NCBI RefSeq assembly: GCF_030652775.1
Contig: NZ_JAUSPS010000064.1
Coordinates: 1-64,000, forward strand
Reading direction: 5' to 3'
DNA from: Acetobacterium sp.
GTDB lineage: Bacteria; Bacillota; Clostridia; Eubacteriales; Eubacteriaceae
DNA length: 64,000 nt
Position 1 is the first letter of the stretch, and the number at the start of each line of letters is the position of its first letter. Below the pieces are notes generated by a model. It worked only from the letters and a program-made list of their open reading frames with translations, was not told where the DNA came from and searched no databases. A program made the translations under genes and the position numbers. This document shows, piece by piece, positions 51,539 through 60,767 of this stretch.

Positions 51539-52595
51539 CGATATCTTCCTCATTGTCATAAAAATTTATTTTTAATTGTTGAGGATTGAGTGCCTCATTC
51601 ATTAATACCGCTAATCCCAGATGGGCATAACCACGACTGGTGATTACCCGACCCCGGGGTGTTTTAGAAAGGAACCCCAGTTGAATCAGATAGGGTTCAT
51701 AAACCTCTTCAATGGTGTTTTTTTCTTCGCCGATGGCAGCGGCCAGAGTGTCAATCCCCACCGGTCCGCCGTCAAATTTTTCGACAATGGTCCGGAGCAT
51801 GATCCGATCAATCTCATCCAGACCGACCGCATCGACTTCAAAAAGTTCCAGGGCTTCCCGGGTAATCTTGAGATCAATGACACCACGGCCTTCAATTTCG
51901 CAATAATCGCGGACCCGCTTTAACAGCCGATTGGCAATTCGCGGCGTGCCCCGGGAACGGATGGCCAGTTCAACGGCACCTTCATCATCCATTTCAATCC
52001 CGATAATGCCCGACGAACGACGGATAATCGTGGCCAACTCCTCAGGATTATACAGCTCCAATCGTTGGATCACTCCAAAGCGATCCCGTAGCGGTGAGGT
52101 CAGCAACCCCACCCGGGTGGTGGCGCCGATCAGGGTAAAGGGCGGCAGCTCCAGTCGAATCGAGCGTGCCCCCGGACCCTTACCGATGATGATATCCAAG
52201 GCATAATCTTCCATGGCTGGATATAAAACCTCTTCAACCGCGCGTTGCAAGCGATGGATTTCATCAATAAAGAGAATATCCCCTTCTTTTAAGCTAGTCA
52301 GAATGGCCGCCAGATCCCCAGCCTTTTCAATCGCCGGGCCAGAGGTGGTTTTTATCCCGACCCCCATTTCCCGGGCAATGATATTGGCCAGTGTTGTTTT
52401 ACCCAACCCCGGCGGGCCGTATAAAAGCACATGATCAAGGCTTTCATTTCGTTTCTGGGCGGCTTTGATAAAGATGCCCATCTGTTTTTTTACCTTTTCC
52501 TGACCAATGTATTCATCCAGACCCTGGGGTCTTAGATTTTTTTCTATTTCAACATCCAATTCCGTAAAATCGGAGGTGATGATTCGTTCCTTCAT
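51531..52595 (-). CDS. ruvB: Holliday junction branch-migration helicase RuvB
   Basis: 354 residues. The Walker A is [11 protein letters not shown] near 62-72, Walker B is LFIDEIHRL, and the sensor region [18 protein letters not shown] is intact. The C-terminal winged helix ends the protein. It forms the hexameric motor with RuvA; ruvC is not seen here. It lies 3 bases after ruvA. Confidence 0.98.
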   Translation of the reverse strand: MKERIITSDFTELDVEIEKNLRPQGLDEYIGQEKVKKQMGIFIKAAQKRNESLDHVLLYGPPGLGKTTLANIIAREMGVGIKTTSGPAIEKAGDLAAILTSLKEGDILFIDEIHRLQRAVEEVLYPAMEDYALDIIIGKGPGARSIRLELPPFTLIGATTRVGLLTSPLRDRFGVIQRLELYNPEELATIIRRSSGIIGIEMDDEGAVELAIRSRGTPRIANRLLKRVRDYCEIEGRGVIDLKITREALELFEVDAVGLDEIDRIMLRTIVEKFDGGPVGIDTLAAAIGEEKNTIEEVYEPYLIQLGFLSKTPRGRVITSRGYAHLGLAVLMNEALNPQQLKINFYDNEEDIDE

Positions 52596-52598
52596 GTG

Positions 52599-53201
52599 TT
52601 ACCGTCCCTTCAACGGATTGGCCGAGCGGAGTGCCCCGGTGATCAACTCTTCAATGCTGCTCTCAGGCGCATAAGCCCGTGATACCATTTCTGATGCTTC
52701 AGAGATACTATAGCCCAAGCCCACCAGTCCATTGATCGCTTGGGTGGCATTGTCGTCTTTTCCCCGCAACTCAACTATCTTCAGATCTCCCACTGACACA
52801 TCCTTATAGCGATCCTTCAACTCCAGAATAATCCGGCTGGCGGTTTTAATCCCGATTCCCGGAGCTTTAGCAATGCTTTTGGGATCATCGTTGACAATAT
52901 GTCCAATCAATTCGTTGCGGCTGAACTGAGACAAGAGTCCCATTGCGGCTTTTGGCCCAATCCCGGAAATTCCGATCATGGTTCGAAAAATTTCCCGCTC
53001 ATCAGTGGTGGCAAAACCATAAAGCGAAACCTCGTCCTCTTTAATAACCTGATGAAGATACAGCTTTACCTCCGAATGCAGATTTGGTAGCTCATTCAAT
53101 GTGTTGGTGGACACCTTTACCTTGTATCCCATGCGGTTTAGATCAATGACCACATAATCCATGGCTTGTTCTTCCAAGCTCCCGATCATATATTCGTACA
53201 T
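52599..53201 (-). CDS. ruvA: Holliday junction protein RuvA
   Basis: 200 residues from the ATG at 53201 (MYEYMIGSLE, GAAGGAGG upstream; a longer frame to 53276 covers the promoter). OB fold, then two helix-hairpin-helix motifs (GISGIGPKAAMGLL and APGIGIKTASRIILEL) and a C-terminal domain that contacts RuvB. An extended -10 promoter lies just upstream. Confidence 0.97.
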   Translation of the reverse strand: MYEYMIGSLEEQAMDYVVIDLNRMGYKVKVSTNTLNELPNLHSEVKLYLHQVIKEDEVSLYGFATTDEREIFRTMIGISGIGPKAAMGLLSQFSRNELIGHIVNDDPKSIAKAPGIGIKTASRIILELKDRYKDVSVGDLKIVELRGKDDNATQAINGLVGLGYSISEASEMVSRAYAPESSIEELITGALRSANPLKGR

Positions 53202-53235
53202 AAGCCCTCCTTCAAAATTTAAACATGCTTTACCT

Positions 53236-53244
53236 ATTATACCA
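53236..53244 (-). promoter_or_regulatory. Extended -10 promoter of the ruvAB-queA-tgt run
   Basis: On the minus strand TGGTATAAT (extended -10) lies 35 bases before the ruvA ATG; the -35 is weak. It starts the run that continues through yajC. Confidence 0.6.
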
Positions 53245-53263
53245 GAACATAAAACATACAACC

Positions 53264-53288
53264 ACAAAAAAAGCACCCTTAGGTGCTA
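53264..53288 (-). terminator. Rho-independent terminator upstream of ruvA
   Basis: On the minus strand GCACC, TAAG, GGTGC, then TTTTTTTG. It separates the radA side from ruvA. Confidence 0.75.
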
Positions 53289-53553
53289 TCCCAACGTGTC
53301 GTACTCCATTTTTGACGCCCTAGCGAAAGCTAGGTGGGTGTCTTGTCTCTAGTTTCTGTTTTCCACTGAAAAAACGAGGCCTAACATCTGCTAGCGAACA
53401 ATCAGACTCCCTGAGTATTGATGTAGGTTCAAAAATAAAGTAAAACGAACACTTTGGGATAATCTAATTATACACGGTTTTCCCCAGAAATCAAAGGATA
53501 AATTTTTGCTGGTAACTAGCAGTCAAATCTATTCGTCTCAATCCGCCTGATTC
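53289..53553. other. 265-base gene-free gap with hairpins (radA to ruvA)
   Basis: No ORF with a ribosome site was found. It contains a hairpin with a GAAA loop (about 53313-53342: GACGCCC-TAGC/GCTA-then-GGGTGTC with a bulge) and an imperfect CCTAACATC/GATGTAGG pair about 55 bases further on. The nature is unknown; it might be a remnant of a small mobile element. Confidence 0.4.
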
Positions 53554-54915
53554 CTACAGCAAAATGTCCAGGGCGGAGCGAATATTATCCACCGGGAGAA
53601 TCTCCATTCCGGCCACCTTCAACCCTTTCTGGTTGCCTTTAGGAATAATGCAGCGCTTGAAACCCAGTTTTTTTCCTTCGATCAGTCGTTTTTCAATGTG
53701 CTGAATGTTTCGCACCTCACCGGTTAATCCCACCTCACCCAGAATCATCAAATCTCCGGGGATCTGAAAATCCCGGAGGCTGGAATAAAGCACCGCAATC
53801 ACACCAAGATCCAAAGCCGGTTCGTCAACTTTGATGCCGCCCACCACATTGATGTAAGCATCCACCGACTGCATCTGAATCCCCAGTCGTTTTTCCATAA
53901 TTGCCATCAGCAACACCATCCGGTTATAATCCATGCCTGTGGCCATCCGCCGGGGATTTCCAAAACCGGTGGCCGAAACCAGACCCTGAAGCTCAATCAG
54001 CAGCGGCCGGGTACCCTCGATACAGGGAACCACCACCGACCCGCAAGTATTCTTGGGGCGGCTGTCCAGCATCATTTCGGATGGATTGACCACCGGTTGC
54101 AGACCATTTTCGGTCATTTCAAAAATACCGATTTCATTGGTCGAGCCAAAACGGTTTTTAACCCCCCGCAGCACTCGATAGGCGTGATATTTTTCACCCT
54201 CGAAATAGAGCACCGTATCCACCATATGTTCTAGTACCCGGGGTCCGGCAATGGCCCCATCTTTAGTAACATGCCCCACTAATACCATCGAGATATTGTC
54301 TTTTTTGGCCAATTGCATCAGGGCTCCGGTATTTTCCCGGATCTGGCTGACGCTTCCTGGAGCTGAGGTGATATCTGGGCTGTACATTGTTTGAATCGAA
54401 TCGATGATCACGATATCCGGCCGTTCTTCTAAAATAATCGTCAGCAGATAGGGAATATTGATCTCTGATAAGAAGGAAATGTTTTCGGATTTAACATGCA
54501 TCCGTTCTCCCCGCATCTTTAATTGCTGTTCCGACTCTTCGCCGGAAATATAGAGAATTTTATAACCCTGATTACCGAGCGCCTCGGTGGTCTGCAGCAA
54601 CAGCGTCGACTTCCCGATGCCCGGATCGCCGCCCAGCAGAATCATCCCCCCGGGGACAATCCCGCCGCCCAGCACCCGGTCAAACTCTTCGTTGCAGGTG
54701 GGATACCGGGTATCTCCGGTATAGGTAATCTCTGCCAGTGATTTGGGACGGGAATAAATGCCGCGTTCGCGGGTATTTTCCTTGCTCCCCATTTTGGAAA
54801 GATCCAGTTCCTCCACCATCGTATTCCACTGATCGCACTCAGGACATTTGCCCATCCATTTGGGTGACTCATAACCGCAGTTCTGACAAACAAAAATACT
54901 TTTTTTCTTAGCCAT
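53554..54915 (-). CDS. radA: DNA repair protein RadA (Sms)
   Basis: 453 residues. N-terminal zinc finger (CQNCGYESPKWMGKCPEC), Walker A GGDPGIGKSTLLL near 97-109, the RadA-specific KNRFG (near 250) and a C-terminal Lon-like domain (GGIKVDEPALDLGVIAVLYSS). It is a hexameric helicase in recombination branch processing. All parts are complete. Confidence 0.98.
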   Translation of the reverse strand: MAKKKSIFVCQNCGYESPKWMGKCPECDQWNTMVEELDLSKMGSKENTRERGIYSRPKSLAEITYTGDTRYPTCNEEFDRVLGGGIVPGGMILLGGDPGIGKSTLLLQTTEALGNQGYKILYISGEESEQQLKMRGERMHVKSENISFLSEINIPYLLTIILEERPDIVIIDSIQTMYSPDITSAPGSVSQIRENTGALMQLAKKDNISMVLVGHVTKDGAIAGPRVLEHMVDTVLYFEGEKYHAYRVLRGVKNRFGSTNEIGIFEMTENGLQPVVNPSEMMLDSRPKNTCGSVVVPCIEGTRPLLIELQGLVSATGFGNPRRMATGMDYNRMVLLMAIMEKRLGIQMQSVDAYINVVGGIKVDEPALDLGVIAVLYSSLRDFQIPGDLMILGEVGLTGEVRNIQHIEKRLIEGKKLGFKRCIIPKGNQKGLKVAGMEILPVDNIRSALDILL

Positions 54916-54932
54916 GTTTCCCCCTTAATTTT

Positions 54933-55421
54933 CTACTCGATCCATTTGTAAATCAGATAGCCAATCAAACCACCAATCAGGTTTAAGATGATATCATCGA
55001 TGTCCGCCCGGCGGCTGGCTAAAAACAAATACTGGATCAATTCGATGGTACAAGTGGTACCTAATATCACCACAAAGGCATGAAAAAATTTCACCTTATT
55101 TTTTCTGGATAAGGGATATAAGAAACCCAGCGGCATCAACAAAATAATGTTTCCGGCCAAATTCTTAAATGAATCAGTAAAGGTGTATAAAATAATTTCT
55201 GTTGGGTTTGTTGGCTTGGTCGCCAAAAATTCCCAGTCAATAAAACCATTGGCCATGATATCGTAAAAAAAGTTATCAATGGAGGTAAAAGGTACCAGGT
55301 TCACAGTGGTCTCATAGGTAATGTTACTTGAATCTGGTAATAAGGTCATTATAAATAGAAATCCCAAATAAGCCAGTAACAGCAGCTTAAAGAGAAATAC
55401 GACACGGTTGTTTTTATTCAT
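54933..55421 (-). CDS. VanZ-family membrane protein
   Basis: 162 residues with about four membrane helices (VFLFKLLLLAYLGFLFIM, NIILLMPLGFLYPL, FHAFVVILGTTCTIELIQYLF, and NLIGGLIGYLIY). The conserved NIILLMPLGFL and Glu-Leu-Ile-Gln plus R-x-x-D-IDDI motifs are those of VanZ-like proteins. The VanZ link to teicoplanin resistance does not apply to most members; the function here is unknown. It follows radA by 17 bases. Confidence 0.85.
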   Translation of the reverse strand: MNKNNRVVFLFKLLLLAYLGFLFIMTLLPDSSNITYETTVNLVPFTSIDNFFYDIMANGFIDWEFLATKPTNPTEIILYTFTDSFKNLAGNIILLMPLGFLYPLSRKNKVKFFHAFVVILGTTCTIELIQYLFLASRRADIDDIILNLIGGLIGYLIYKWIE

Positions 55422-55757
55422 GTATTGATCCTTCCTGGGTTGATTGCTCTTGCAAGCCCTGCTATTATAACGAATAAACCTTTAGAGTGCCACAGAAATT
55501 TTCTCCCGATAAAATTTTTGCCAAAAAGAAAAAATACCGAAAGATAACTCCCGATATTTTTATTCTCTGTTTTAAATTAAAATACATTATTGTATCCACG
55601 CTAATTTAAAACTCAGCATTAATTTTTTACTATGGCAATTATATCCAACTTTTTAGCTTTTGTAAAGGGTTTCGATCGTTAGTTATTTATCTAACAATGA
55701 ATCCGCTGCCAAAGCTTCCACTTTATAACAACAACGATTTTATCATCAGTTGTTGTA
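55422..55757. other. 336-base intergenic region between yigZ and the VanZ gene
   Basis: It holds a minus-strand terminator (about 55526-55565: ATATCGGGAG, TTAT, CTTTCGGTAT, TTTTTT, with three G-U pairs), which ends the hflX-yigZ transcript. The rest is A/T-rich with no coding frame I trust. A weak TATTATAA box lies near the VanZ end (about 55,462-55,470). Confidence 0.6.
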
Positions 55758-56390
55758 TTAAGCCAGCACCACGTCTACAAAAGCCTGTTTACCGGGAATA
55801 ATCTGAGCCGTTCCGTTGGTTTTATCCTCAACCCAGGCTAAAAATTCGTTTGTCTCGGCTACGGGGATTTGAAAGGAAAGGGTCACATTTTCGCCAAAAT
55901 CTTCATTCACCGGAATCACCTCCCGTTCCAACAAACCGTTACTCAGCCCCCCATAGCTGGAGTAACTGACCACCACCTGTAATTGGTCGGAAAACTGTTT
56001 CTTAATCACGCTACAATGATTAAGCACATCGCTGGCACCGCCACCATAAGCCCTTATCAGACCGCCGGTACCCAGCTTGATACCGCCAAAATAGCGAATC
56101 ACCAGCACTAGTACATCCTTGAGCTCGCGATGATCGATGACCTCTAGAATCGGTTTGCCGGCAGTGCCGGAGGGTTCACCATCATCGCTGGCTTTTTGGC
56201 GCCGGGGATTAGTATTGAGCACATAGGCCCAGCAGACATGGGTGGCTTTATAATGCTTTTTACGGATTTCAGCCAGAATCGCTTCTGCTTCTTCCTCGGC
56301 TTCAATATGAAAAACCATATTGATAAAGCGGGACTTCTTTATTTCGATCTCGGTTTCATCCGGGGTCAGAACCGTTTTATAATCATCCAC
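55758..56390 (-). CDS. yigZ: YigZ/IMPACT family protein
   Basis: 210 residues. The IMPACT N-terminal domain pattern is clear: KKSRFINMVFHIEAEEEAEAI, KKHYKATHVCWAYVLN and ASDDGEPSGTAGKPIL. A ferredoxin-like C-terminal domain follows. IMPACT-like proteins are thought to bind nucleic acids or act in translation control; the bacterial role is uncertain. It overlaps no gene but lies 2 bases from hflX. Confidence 0.93.
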   Translation of the reverse strand: MDDYKTVLTPDETEIEIKKSRFINMVFHIEAEEEAEAILAEIRKKHYKATHVCWAYVLNTNPRRQKASDDGEPSGTAGKPILEVIDHRELKDVLVLVIRYFGGIKLGTGGLIRAYGGGASDVLNHCSVIKKQFSDQLQVVVSYSSYGGLSNGLLEREVIPVNEDFGENVTLSFQIPVAETNEFLAWVEDKTNGTAQIIPGKQAFVDVVLA

Positions 56391-56392
56391 GC

Positions 56393-58207
56393 TTATACCT
56401 CTGGCACCTGATACTTCGCAAAAATATGGATCGGAAAATCATCAGTCATCTCAATGGTCACCAGATTGCCTTCGGCCTGGTAATCAATTTCCTGAACCAC
56501 CTTCATTTCATGCAGAAGCGCCAGCGCTTTATTATCATCATAGGGGATCAGCAGCTCGATTTGCCGTTTTTCTCCGATCAGCACCCGATCGACGGTTTCA
56601 AACAGGATATCGACTCCCAGCCCTTCTTTAGCGGAAATATAGAGGGTCAGCTCATCAACGGCTTGCTGATTTTTAAGGATAAAGGCTTCCCGGTCTTCCG
56701 GGAGCAGTTTATCGATTTTATTATAGATCATCATCACTTTTTTGTTGCCCGCTCCGATATCCATAAGAACCTGATTGACGACCGTGATTTGGGCTTCATA
56801 ATTATGATTGGAGACATCCACCACATGGAGCAGTAGATCCGCTGTTTCCACTTCCATCAGCGTGGTCTTGAAGGCCTTAATTAAATCATGGGGCAGCTTA
56901 TCGATGAAACCGACGGTGTCCGAGACCAGATAATCCCCATGTTCCGGATCAACCTTTCTGAGGGTCGAATCCAGAGTGATAAAGAGACCATCTTTGGTCA
57001 CCACCTCACTCTGGGTCAGTTGGTTAAACAACGTGCTCTTGCCAGAGTTGGTATAGCCAATTAAGCCGACGGTTTTAATTTTATTTTTTCCCCGCTGGAC
57101 GGCATTCAGCTGATTGCTTTTATTGATCCGCTCAATCCGGGCTTCTAGTTCTTCTAACTGTTTCCGGATATGGCGGCGATCAGTTTCCAGTTTCTTTTCA
57201 CCAGGGCCGCGAGTACCGATGCCACCGCCGGTTCGGGACATAACAATCCCCAACCCTTTCAGGTGACTCATCCGGTATTTCTGCTGCGCCAGTTCGACCT
57301 GCAGCTTGCCTTCTTTGGTTTTGGCATGGCGGGCAAAAATATCCAGAATAATGGTGGTTCGATCGACCGTTTTGGTTCCGGTGGCCGCTTCGATGTTGGC
57401 AATCTGTCGGGAATTCAATTCATCATTGGCGACAATCAGATTGATGTCGTTATTCTGAATCACCTTGATCAACTCCTGAAGCTTGCCCTTACCCACATAA
57501 AAGGTAGTGTCAATCTGACTTCTGGCCTGACACACCTGTTCCAAAACAGTTCCCCCGGCGGTTTTTACCAGTTGCCGCAATTCTTCCATGGAGTCAACCA
57601 GCTCCACGCCTTTATTTCCGGGCAGATCCAGGCCAATCAGTAAGGCTCGTTCTTCTTCATCTTCGGAATCAAATTTGTTGTTGGGATCGTCTTTGATAAA
57701 TCGGTCTGCCAATAGAATGTAGTTCTCCAACGGAAACTTATTCAGTTCCTTCAGGGTTTTAAATAGTGCTTGTCCGTAACCCATGGACGCTTCTTCAACC
57801 ACTGGCACCCCAATGCTAAAGCTGGTCGGTATTTTTTCATCGACGCCAATGGCGATAATGCACTGAAGATTCTGTTTTTTGGCCGCCGAAAAATCCTCGT
57901 CGGATAAGTGCGGATTGCCGCCGGGATGGGTATGGATCACCCGGTATTTATTCAAGGCCTTAACGTGATACAGCATTTCCGCATTGCCAATATTGACGGT
58001 CGCTGCATCGCCGATATTCACCCATTGAACCCGGTTTTTATCGTTGGTACAAATCAGCACTTCCCGCTTCGTTGCCAGGGTCAATCGTTTCATGATCTCT
58101 AAAATAGTTTCATCTAAAAGAACCTGGTTTTCCATTTCATAACCAACCAGGTCATCCAGTTCTTTTATATAGCTTTGGCGAATGCCACTTTTATTATTAT
58201 CTGCCAT
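56393..58207 (-). CDS. hflX: GTPase HflX with N-terminal JAMM-like domain
   Basis: 604 residues; many HflX proteins have about 400-430. From about residue 185 on it is standard HflX: nucleotide-free domain (YVGKGKLQELI, VANDELNSRQIANIE), coiled coil with RTGGGIGTRGPGEKKLE, and the GTPase (G1 GYTNSGKST near 380-388, DTVGFI). The first 180 residues hold H92-x-H94-x7-S102-x2-D105, the exact JAMM metal signature of RadC/JAB proteins. HflX splits stalled ribosomes. A TATAAT box lies at 58276-58281 upstream on the minus strand. Confidence 0.93.
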   Translation of the reverse strand: MADNNKSGIRQSYIKELDDLVGYEMENQVLLDETILEIMKRLTLATKREVLICTNDKNRVQWVNIGDAATVNIGNAEMLYHVKALNKYRVIHTHPGGNPHLSDEDFSAAKKQNLQCIIAIGVDEKIPTSFSIGVPVVEEASMGYGQALFKTLKELNKFPLENYILLADRFIKDDPNNKFDSEDEEERALLIGLDLPGNKGVELVDSMEELRQLVKTAGGTVLEQVCQARSQIDTTFYVGKGKLQELIKVIQNNDINLIVANDELNSRQIANIEAATGTKTVDRTTIILDIFARHAKTKEGKLQVELAQQKYRMSHLKGLGIVMSRTGGGIGTRGPGEKKLETDRRHIRKQLEELEARIERINKSNQLNAVQRGKNKIKTVGLIGYTNSGKSTLFNQLTQSEVVTKDGLFITLDSTLRKVDPEHGDYLVSDTVGFIDKLPHDLIKAFKTTLMEVETADLLLHVVDVSNHNYEAQITVVNQVLMDIGAGNKKVMMIYNKIDKLLPEDREAFILKNQQAVDELTLYISAKEGLGVDILFETVDRVLIGEKRQIELLIPYDDNKALALLHEMKVVQEIDYQAEGNLVTIEMTDDFPIHIFAKYQVPEV

Positions 58208-58283
58208 TGTTTTTTCCTTTTATTTTAATAGAATGATTTTTAAAATGATTTCTTGAATTATTACTAGAATACCTTATTATAAC

Positions 58284-58315
58284 ACAAAAACCAGGCAAAA
58301 TGATTGCCTGGTTTT
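58284..58315. terminator. Bidirectional terminator after thiI
   Basis: AAAAACCAGGCAA, a short loop, TTGCCTGGTTTT. It ends thiI on the minus strand before the hflX promoter box. Confidence 0.85.
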
Positions 58316-58332
58316 ATGTTATAGACAAAGGG

Positions 58333-58360
58333 CTAACGTAGTACCGACAATTGGTCGGTA
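58333..58360. repeat. Palindromic intergenic repeat, copy 2 (short form)
   Basis: CTAACGTAGTACCGACAATTG is identical to the start of the copy at 47154. Here the arms are joined directly as TACCGACAATTGGTCGGTA (58342-58360), with no central insert. It lies 18 bases after the thiI stop, as the other copy lies 17 bases after scfB. Confidence 0.75.
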
Positions 58361-58378
58361 TGCGAGTTTAAGTTTCCC

Positions 58379-59539
58379 CTAGAGTGTGACAACTTCGGAT
58401 TCTGCTACGGCGGTAGCCATCATTTGCACCATCATTTCGGCAATTTTTTCTTCAGAACGCAGCATCTCCGAAACCTTTGGTCTGGTTTCCGGATGCTTGG
58501 GTACGAAAATGGTACAGCAATCTTCGTAGGGCAGGATCGAGGTTTCAAAGGTGCCGATGGTTTCGGCGATCTTGACAATTTCGGTTTTATCAAAACCGAT
58601 CAGCGGTCTGAACACCGGCATTCCGGCCACCGCATTGGTAGCCGCCAGGCCTTCCATCGTCTGGCTGGCAACCTGACCCAGGCTTTCACCGGTAATCATG
58701 GCCTTGGCCCCTTCGTTGTTGGCTATCATCTCGGCAATCCGCATCATGTAGCGACGCATGATAATGGTCGTCTGCCGATCCGGGCACATTTCGACAATCT
58801 TAGTCTGGATCTCGGTAAAGGGAACCACAAACAGTTTGATTTTGCCGCAATACTGACTCATGATCTTGGCCAGATCGATGACCTTTTCCTTGGTTCGGTC
58901 GCTGGTGAAGGGGAAGCTGTGGAAATAGACGCCAATGACTTCGACGCCACGCTTGGCCATCAGATAACCAGCCACCGGACTGTCGATGCCACCAGATAAA
59001 AGAAGCGCACCTTTGCCGCTGCAGCCCACCGGCAACCCGCCGTTACAGGCAATAAATTCGTGATACATATAGGTTTGTTCGCGAACTTCCACCCACAAAT
59101 TCAGATCCGGGTTGTGGATATCCACGGTGACACCCTCGACATTATCAAGCACCACTTCGCCCAGACGGCAGCATAGATCCGGCGATTTGATCGGGAAAGT
59201 TTTATCGCCACGCTTGGCGGTAATTTTAAAGGTTTTGATGTCCTCGGCAGACTGTACTTGCTTGATGGCGTTTTCTTCAATCACATTAATATCGCTGTCA
59301 ATGACAATGGCCGGACTGATGGAGACAATACCAAATACTTTTTGCACCCGCTCCATGGCTCGGTTCAGATCTTCATCGTTGACATCGACAATCAAGCGCC
59401 CTTGTATTTTTTTAACCTTCGCCGATGGTACACTGCGCAGAGTGTTTCTAATATTTTTTGCCAATAATTCGATAAAATAATTACGGTTCAACCCTTTCAG
59501 GGCAATCTCCCCGTATCGAACCAGAATAACATGTTCCAT
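58379..59539 (-). CDS. thiI: tRNA 4-thiouridine synthase ThiI (without rhodanese domain)
   Basis: 386 residues from the ATG at 59539 (AGGAG upstream; a second start at 59560 is possible). N-terminal ferredoxin-like and THUMP domains are followed by a PP-loop SGGIDSPVAGYLMAKRG near 180-196 and Cys residues CCTIFVP. There is no C-terminal rhodanese domain, as in many Clostridia. It puts sulfur on U8 of tRNA, and the next gene upstream encodes the sulfur donor. Confidence 0.95.
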   Translation of the reverse strand: MEHVILVRYGEIALKGLNRNYFIELLAKNIRNTLRSVPSAKVKKIQGRLIVDVNDEDLNRAMERVQKVFGIVSISPAIVIDSDINVIEENAIKQVQSAEDIKTFKITAKRGDKTFPIKSPDLCCRLGEVVLDNVEGVTVDIHNPDLNLWVEVREQTYMYHEFIACNGGLPVGCSGKGALLLSGGIDSPVAGYLMAKRGVEVIGVYFHSFPFTSDRTKEKVIDLAKIMSQYCGKIKLFVVPFTEIQTKIVEMCPDRQTTIIMRRYMMRIAEMIANNEGAKAMITGESLGQVASQTMEGLAATNAVAGMPVFRPLIGFDKTEIVKIAETIGTFETSILPYEDCCTIFVPKHPETRPKVSEMLRSEEKIAEMMVQMMATAVAESEVVTL

Positions 59540-59556
59540 TAATTTTTTAGCTCCTG

Positions 59557-60723
59557 TCATCTATTTTTTCTTGGTTTAACCAAAAGTCTCAAGCTGTTGA
59601 CGGCCTGGGCAATGGCTTCCACCGCAATTTTTACATCGTCTTTGGTGATGTCTTTTGAAAAGCTGATGCGAATGGTTCCTTCTTTATATTCTTCGGCCAG
59701 CCCAATCGCTTTGAGGACATACTGTTTCTCTTTTTTATGAGACGAACAGGCTGAGCCGGTGGATACAAAAATCCCCTTGGCTTCGAGGCTGTGCAACAGT
59801 ACCTCGCCCCGTACCCGGTTAAAAGAAATATTCAACACATAGGGGCTGCCGTTAGGATCCCCGTTTATTTTGATATCATCGACTTTCGACTCGATTTCGT
59901 TGATAAAGACGGTTCGCAAGTTTCGGATCGCTTCAAACTCATCGCTAAATGACTCTTTCCGTAACCGAATGGCTTCGCCAAAACCAACGATCCCCGGGAC
60001 ATTTTCCGTTCCCGAGCGCATGTTGTTTTCCTGACCGCCGCCCCGAAGCAGAGGTTTAATATCGGTACCTTTTTTAATATAAACCGCTCCCACACCTTTA
60101 GGGCCAAAAATCTTATGACCGGACAAAGTCAGGGCATCAAGCAAGCTGGCCTGCACATCCACAGGGATTTTCATAAAGCCCTGAACAAAATCAGCGTGAA
60201 AAACACATTTGGGATTAACCGCTTTGACGATTTTGCCAATCGCCTTCAGATCCTGAATGGTTCCCAGTTCATTGTTCACTCCCATAATACTAACCAGAAT
60301 GGTATCTTCGTTCATCGCCGCTTCCAGCTCATCCAAACGGATATGACCTTGGGTATCTACCCCTAAAACAATTACCTCCACCTGGTGGTTTTCATAAAAG
60401 GTAAACACATCCAGCACCGATGGGTGTTCAATGGCCGAGGTGATAATCCGCATCCGGTTACGTTTTTTATTTTCCACTACCCCCTGGATAATCATATTAT
60501 TGCCTTCAGTTCCGCCGGAATTGAAATAGATTTCCGGGGTCTGGCAGTTCAGGTTTTTGGCAATTAATTCCCGCACTTCCTTGATGGCTTGTTCGCCCCG
60601 AATCCCCAGGCGGTGGAGGGATGAAGGATTCCCATAGTTGTTTACCAGGGCATCCATCATTTTTTCAGCAACCTCGGGATGTACCCTGGTGGTTGCTGCG
60701 TTATCTAAGTAAATTTCTTTCAT
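59557..60723 (-). CDS. Cysteine desulfurase (NifS/IscS-type)
   Basis: 388 residues. The PLP lysine is in SGHKIFGPKG (near 206) and the sulfur-carrier Cys in STGSACSSHKKEKQYV (near 330). The start YLDNAATTRV is typical. It delivers sulfur from cysteine, most likely to ThiI, whose gene follows directly (a NifZ-ThiI-type pair). No iscU lies nearby. Confidence 0.94.
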   Translation of the reverse strand: MKEIYLDNAATTRVHPEVAEKMMDALVNNYGNPSSLHRLGIRGEQAIKEVRELIAKNLNCQTPEIYFNSGGTEGNNMIIQGVVENKKRNRMRIITSAIEHPSVLDVFTFYENHQVEVIVLGVDTQGHIRLDELEAAMNEDTILVSIMGVNNELGTIQDLKAIGKIVKAVNPKCVFHADFVQGFMKIPVDVQASLLDALTLSGHKIFGPKGVGAVYIKKGTDIKPLLRGGGQENNMRSGTENVPGIVGFGEAIRLRKESFSDEFEAIRNLRTVFINEIESKVDDIKINGDPNGSPYVLNISFNRVRGEVLLHSLEAKGIFVSTGSACSSHKKEKQYVLKAIGLAEEYKEGTIRISFSKDITKDDVKIAVEAIAQAVNSLRLLVKPRKNR

Positions 60724-60767
60724 TATTTCGATCCTTCCTCATCGAGGCTCGGTTTTAACACTCTGAA

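Noticed and set aside
51531-53260. Possible preQ1 riboswitch or T-box before queA/ruvA
   Set aside because: queA overlaps ruvB and has no leader; the ruvA leader is only about 30 nt. No such element fits.
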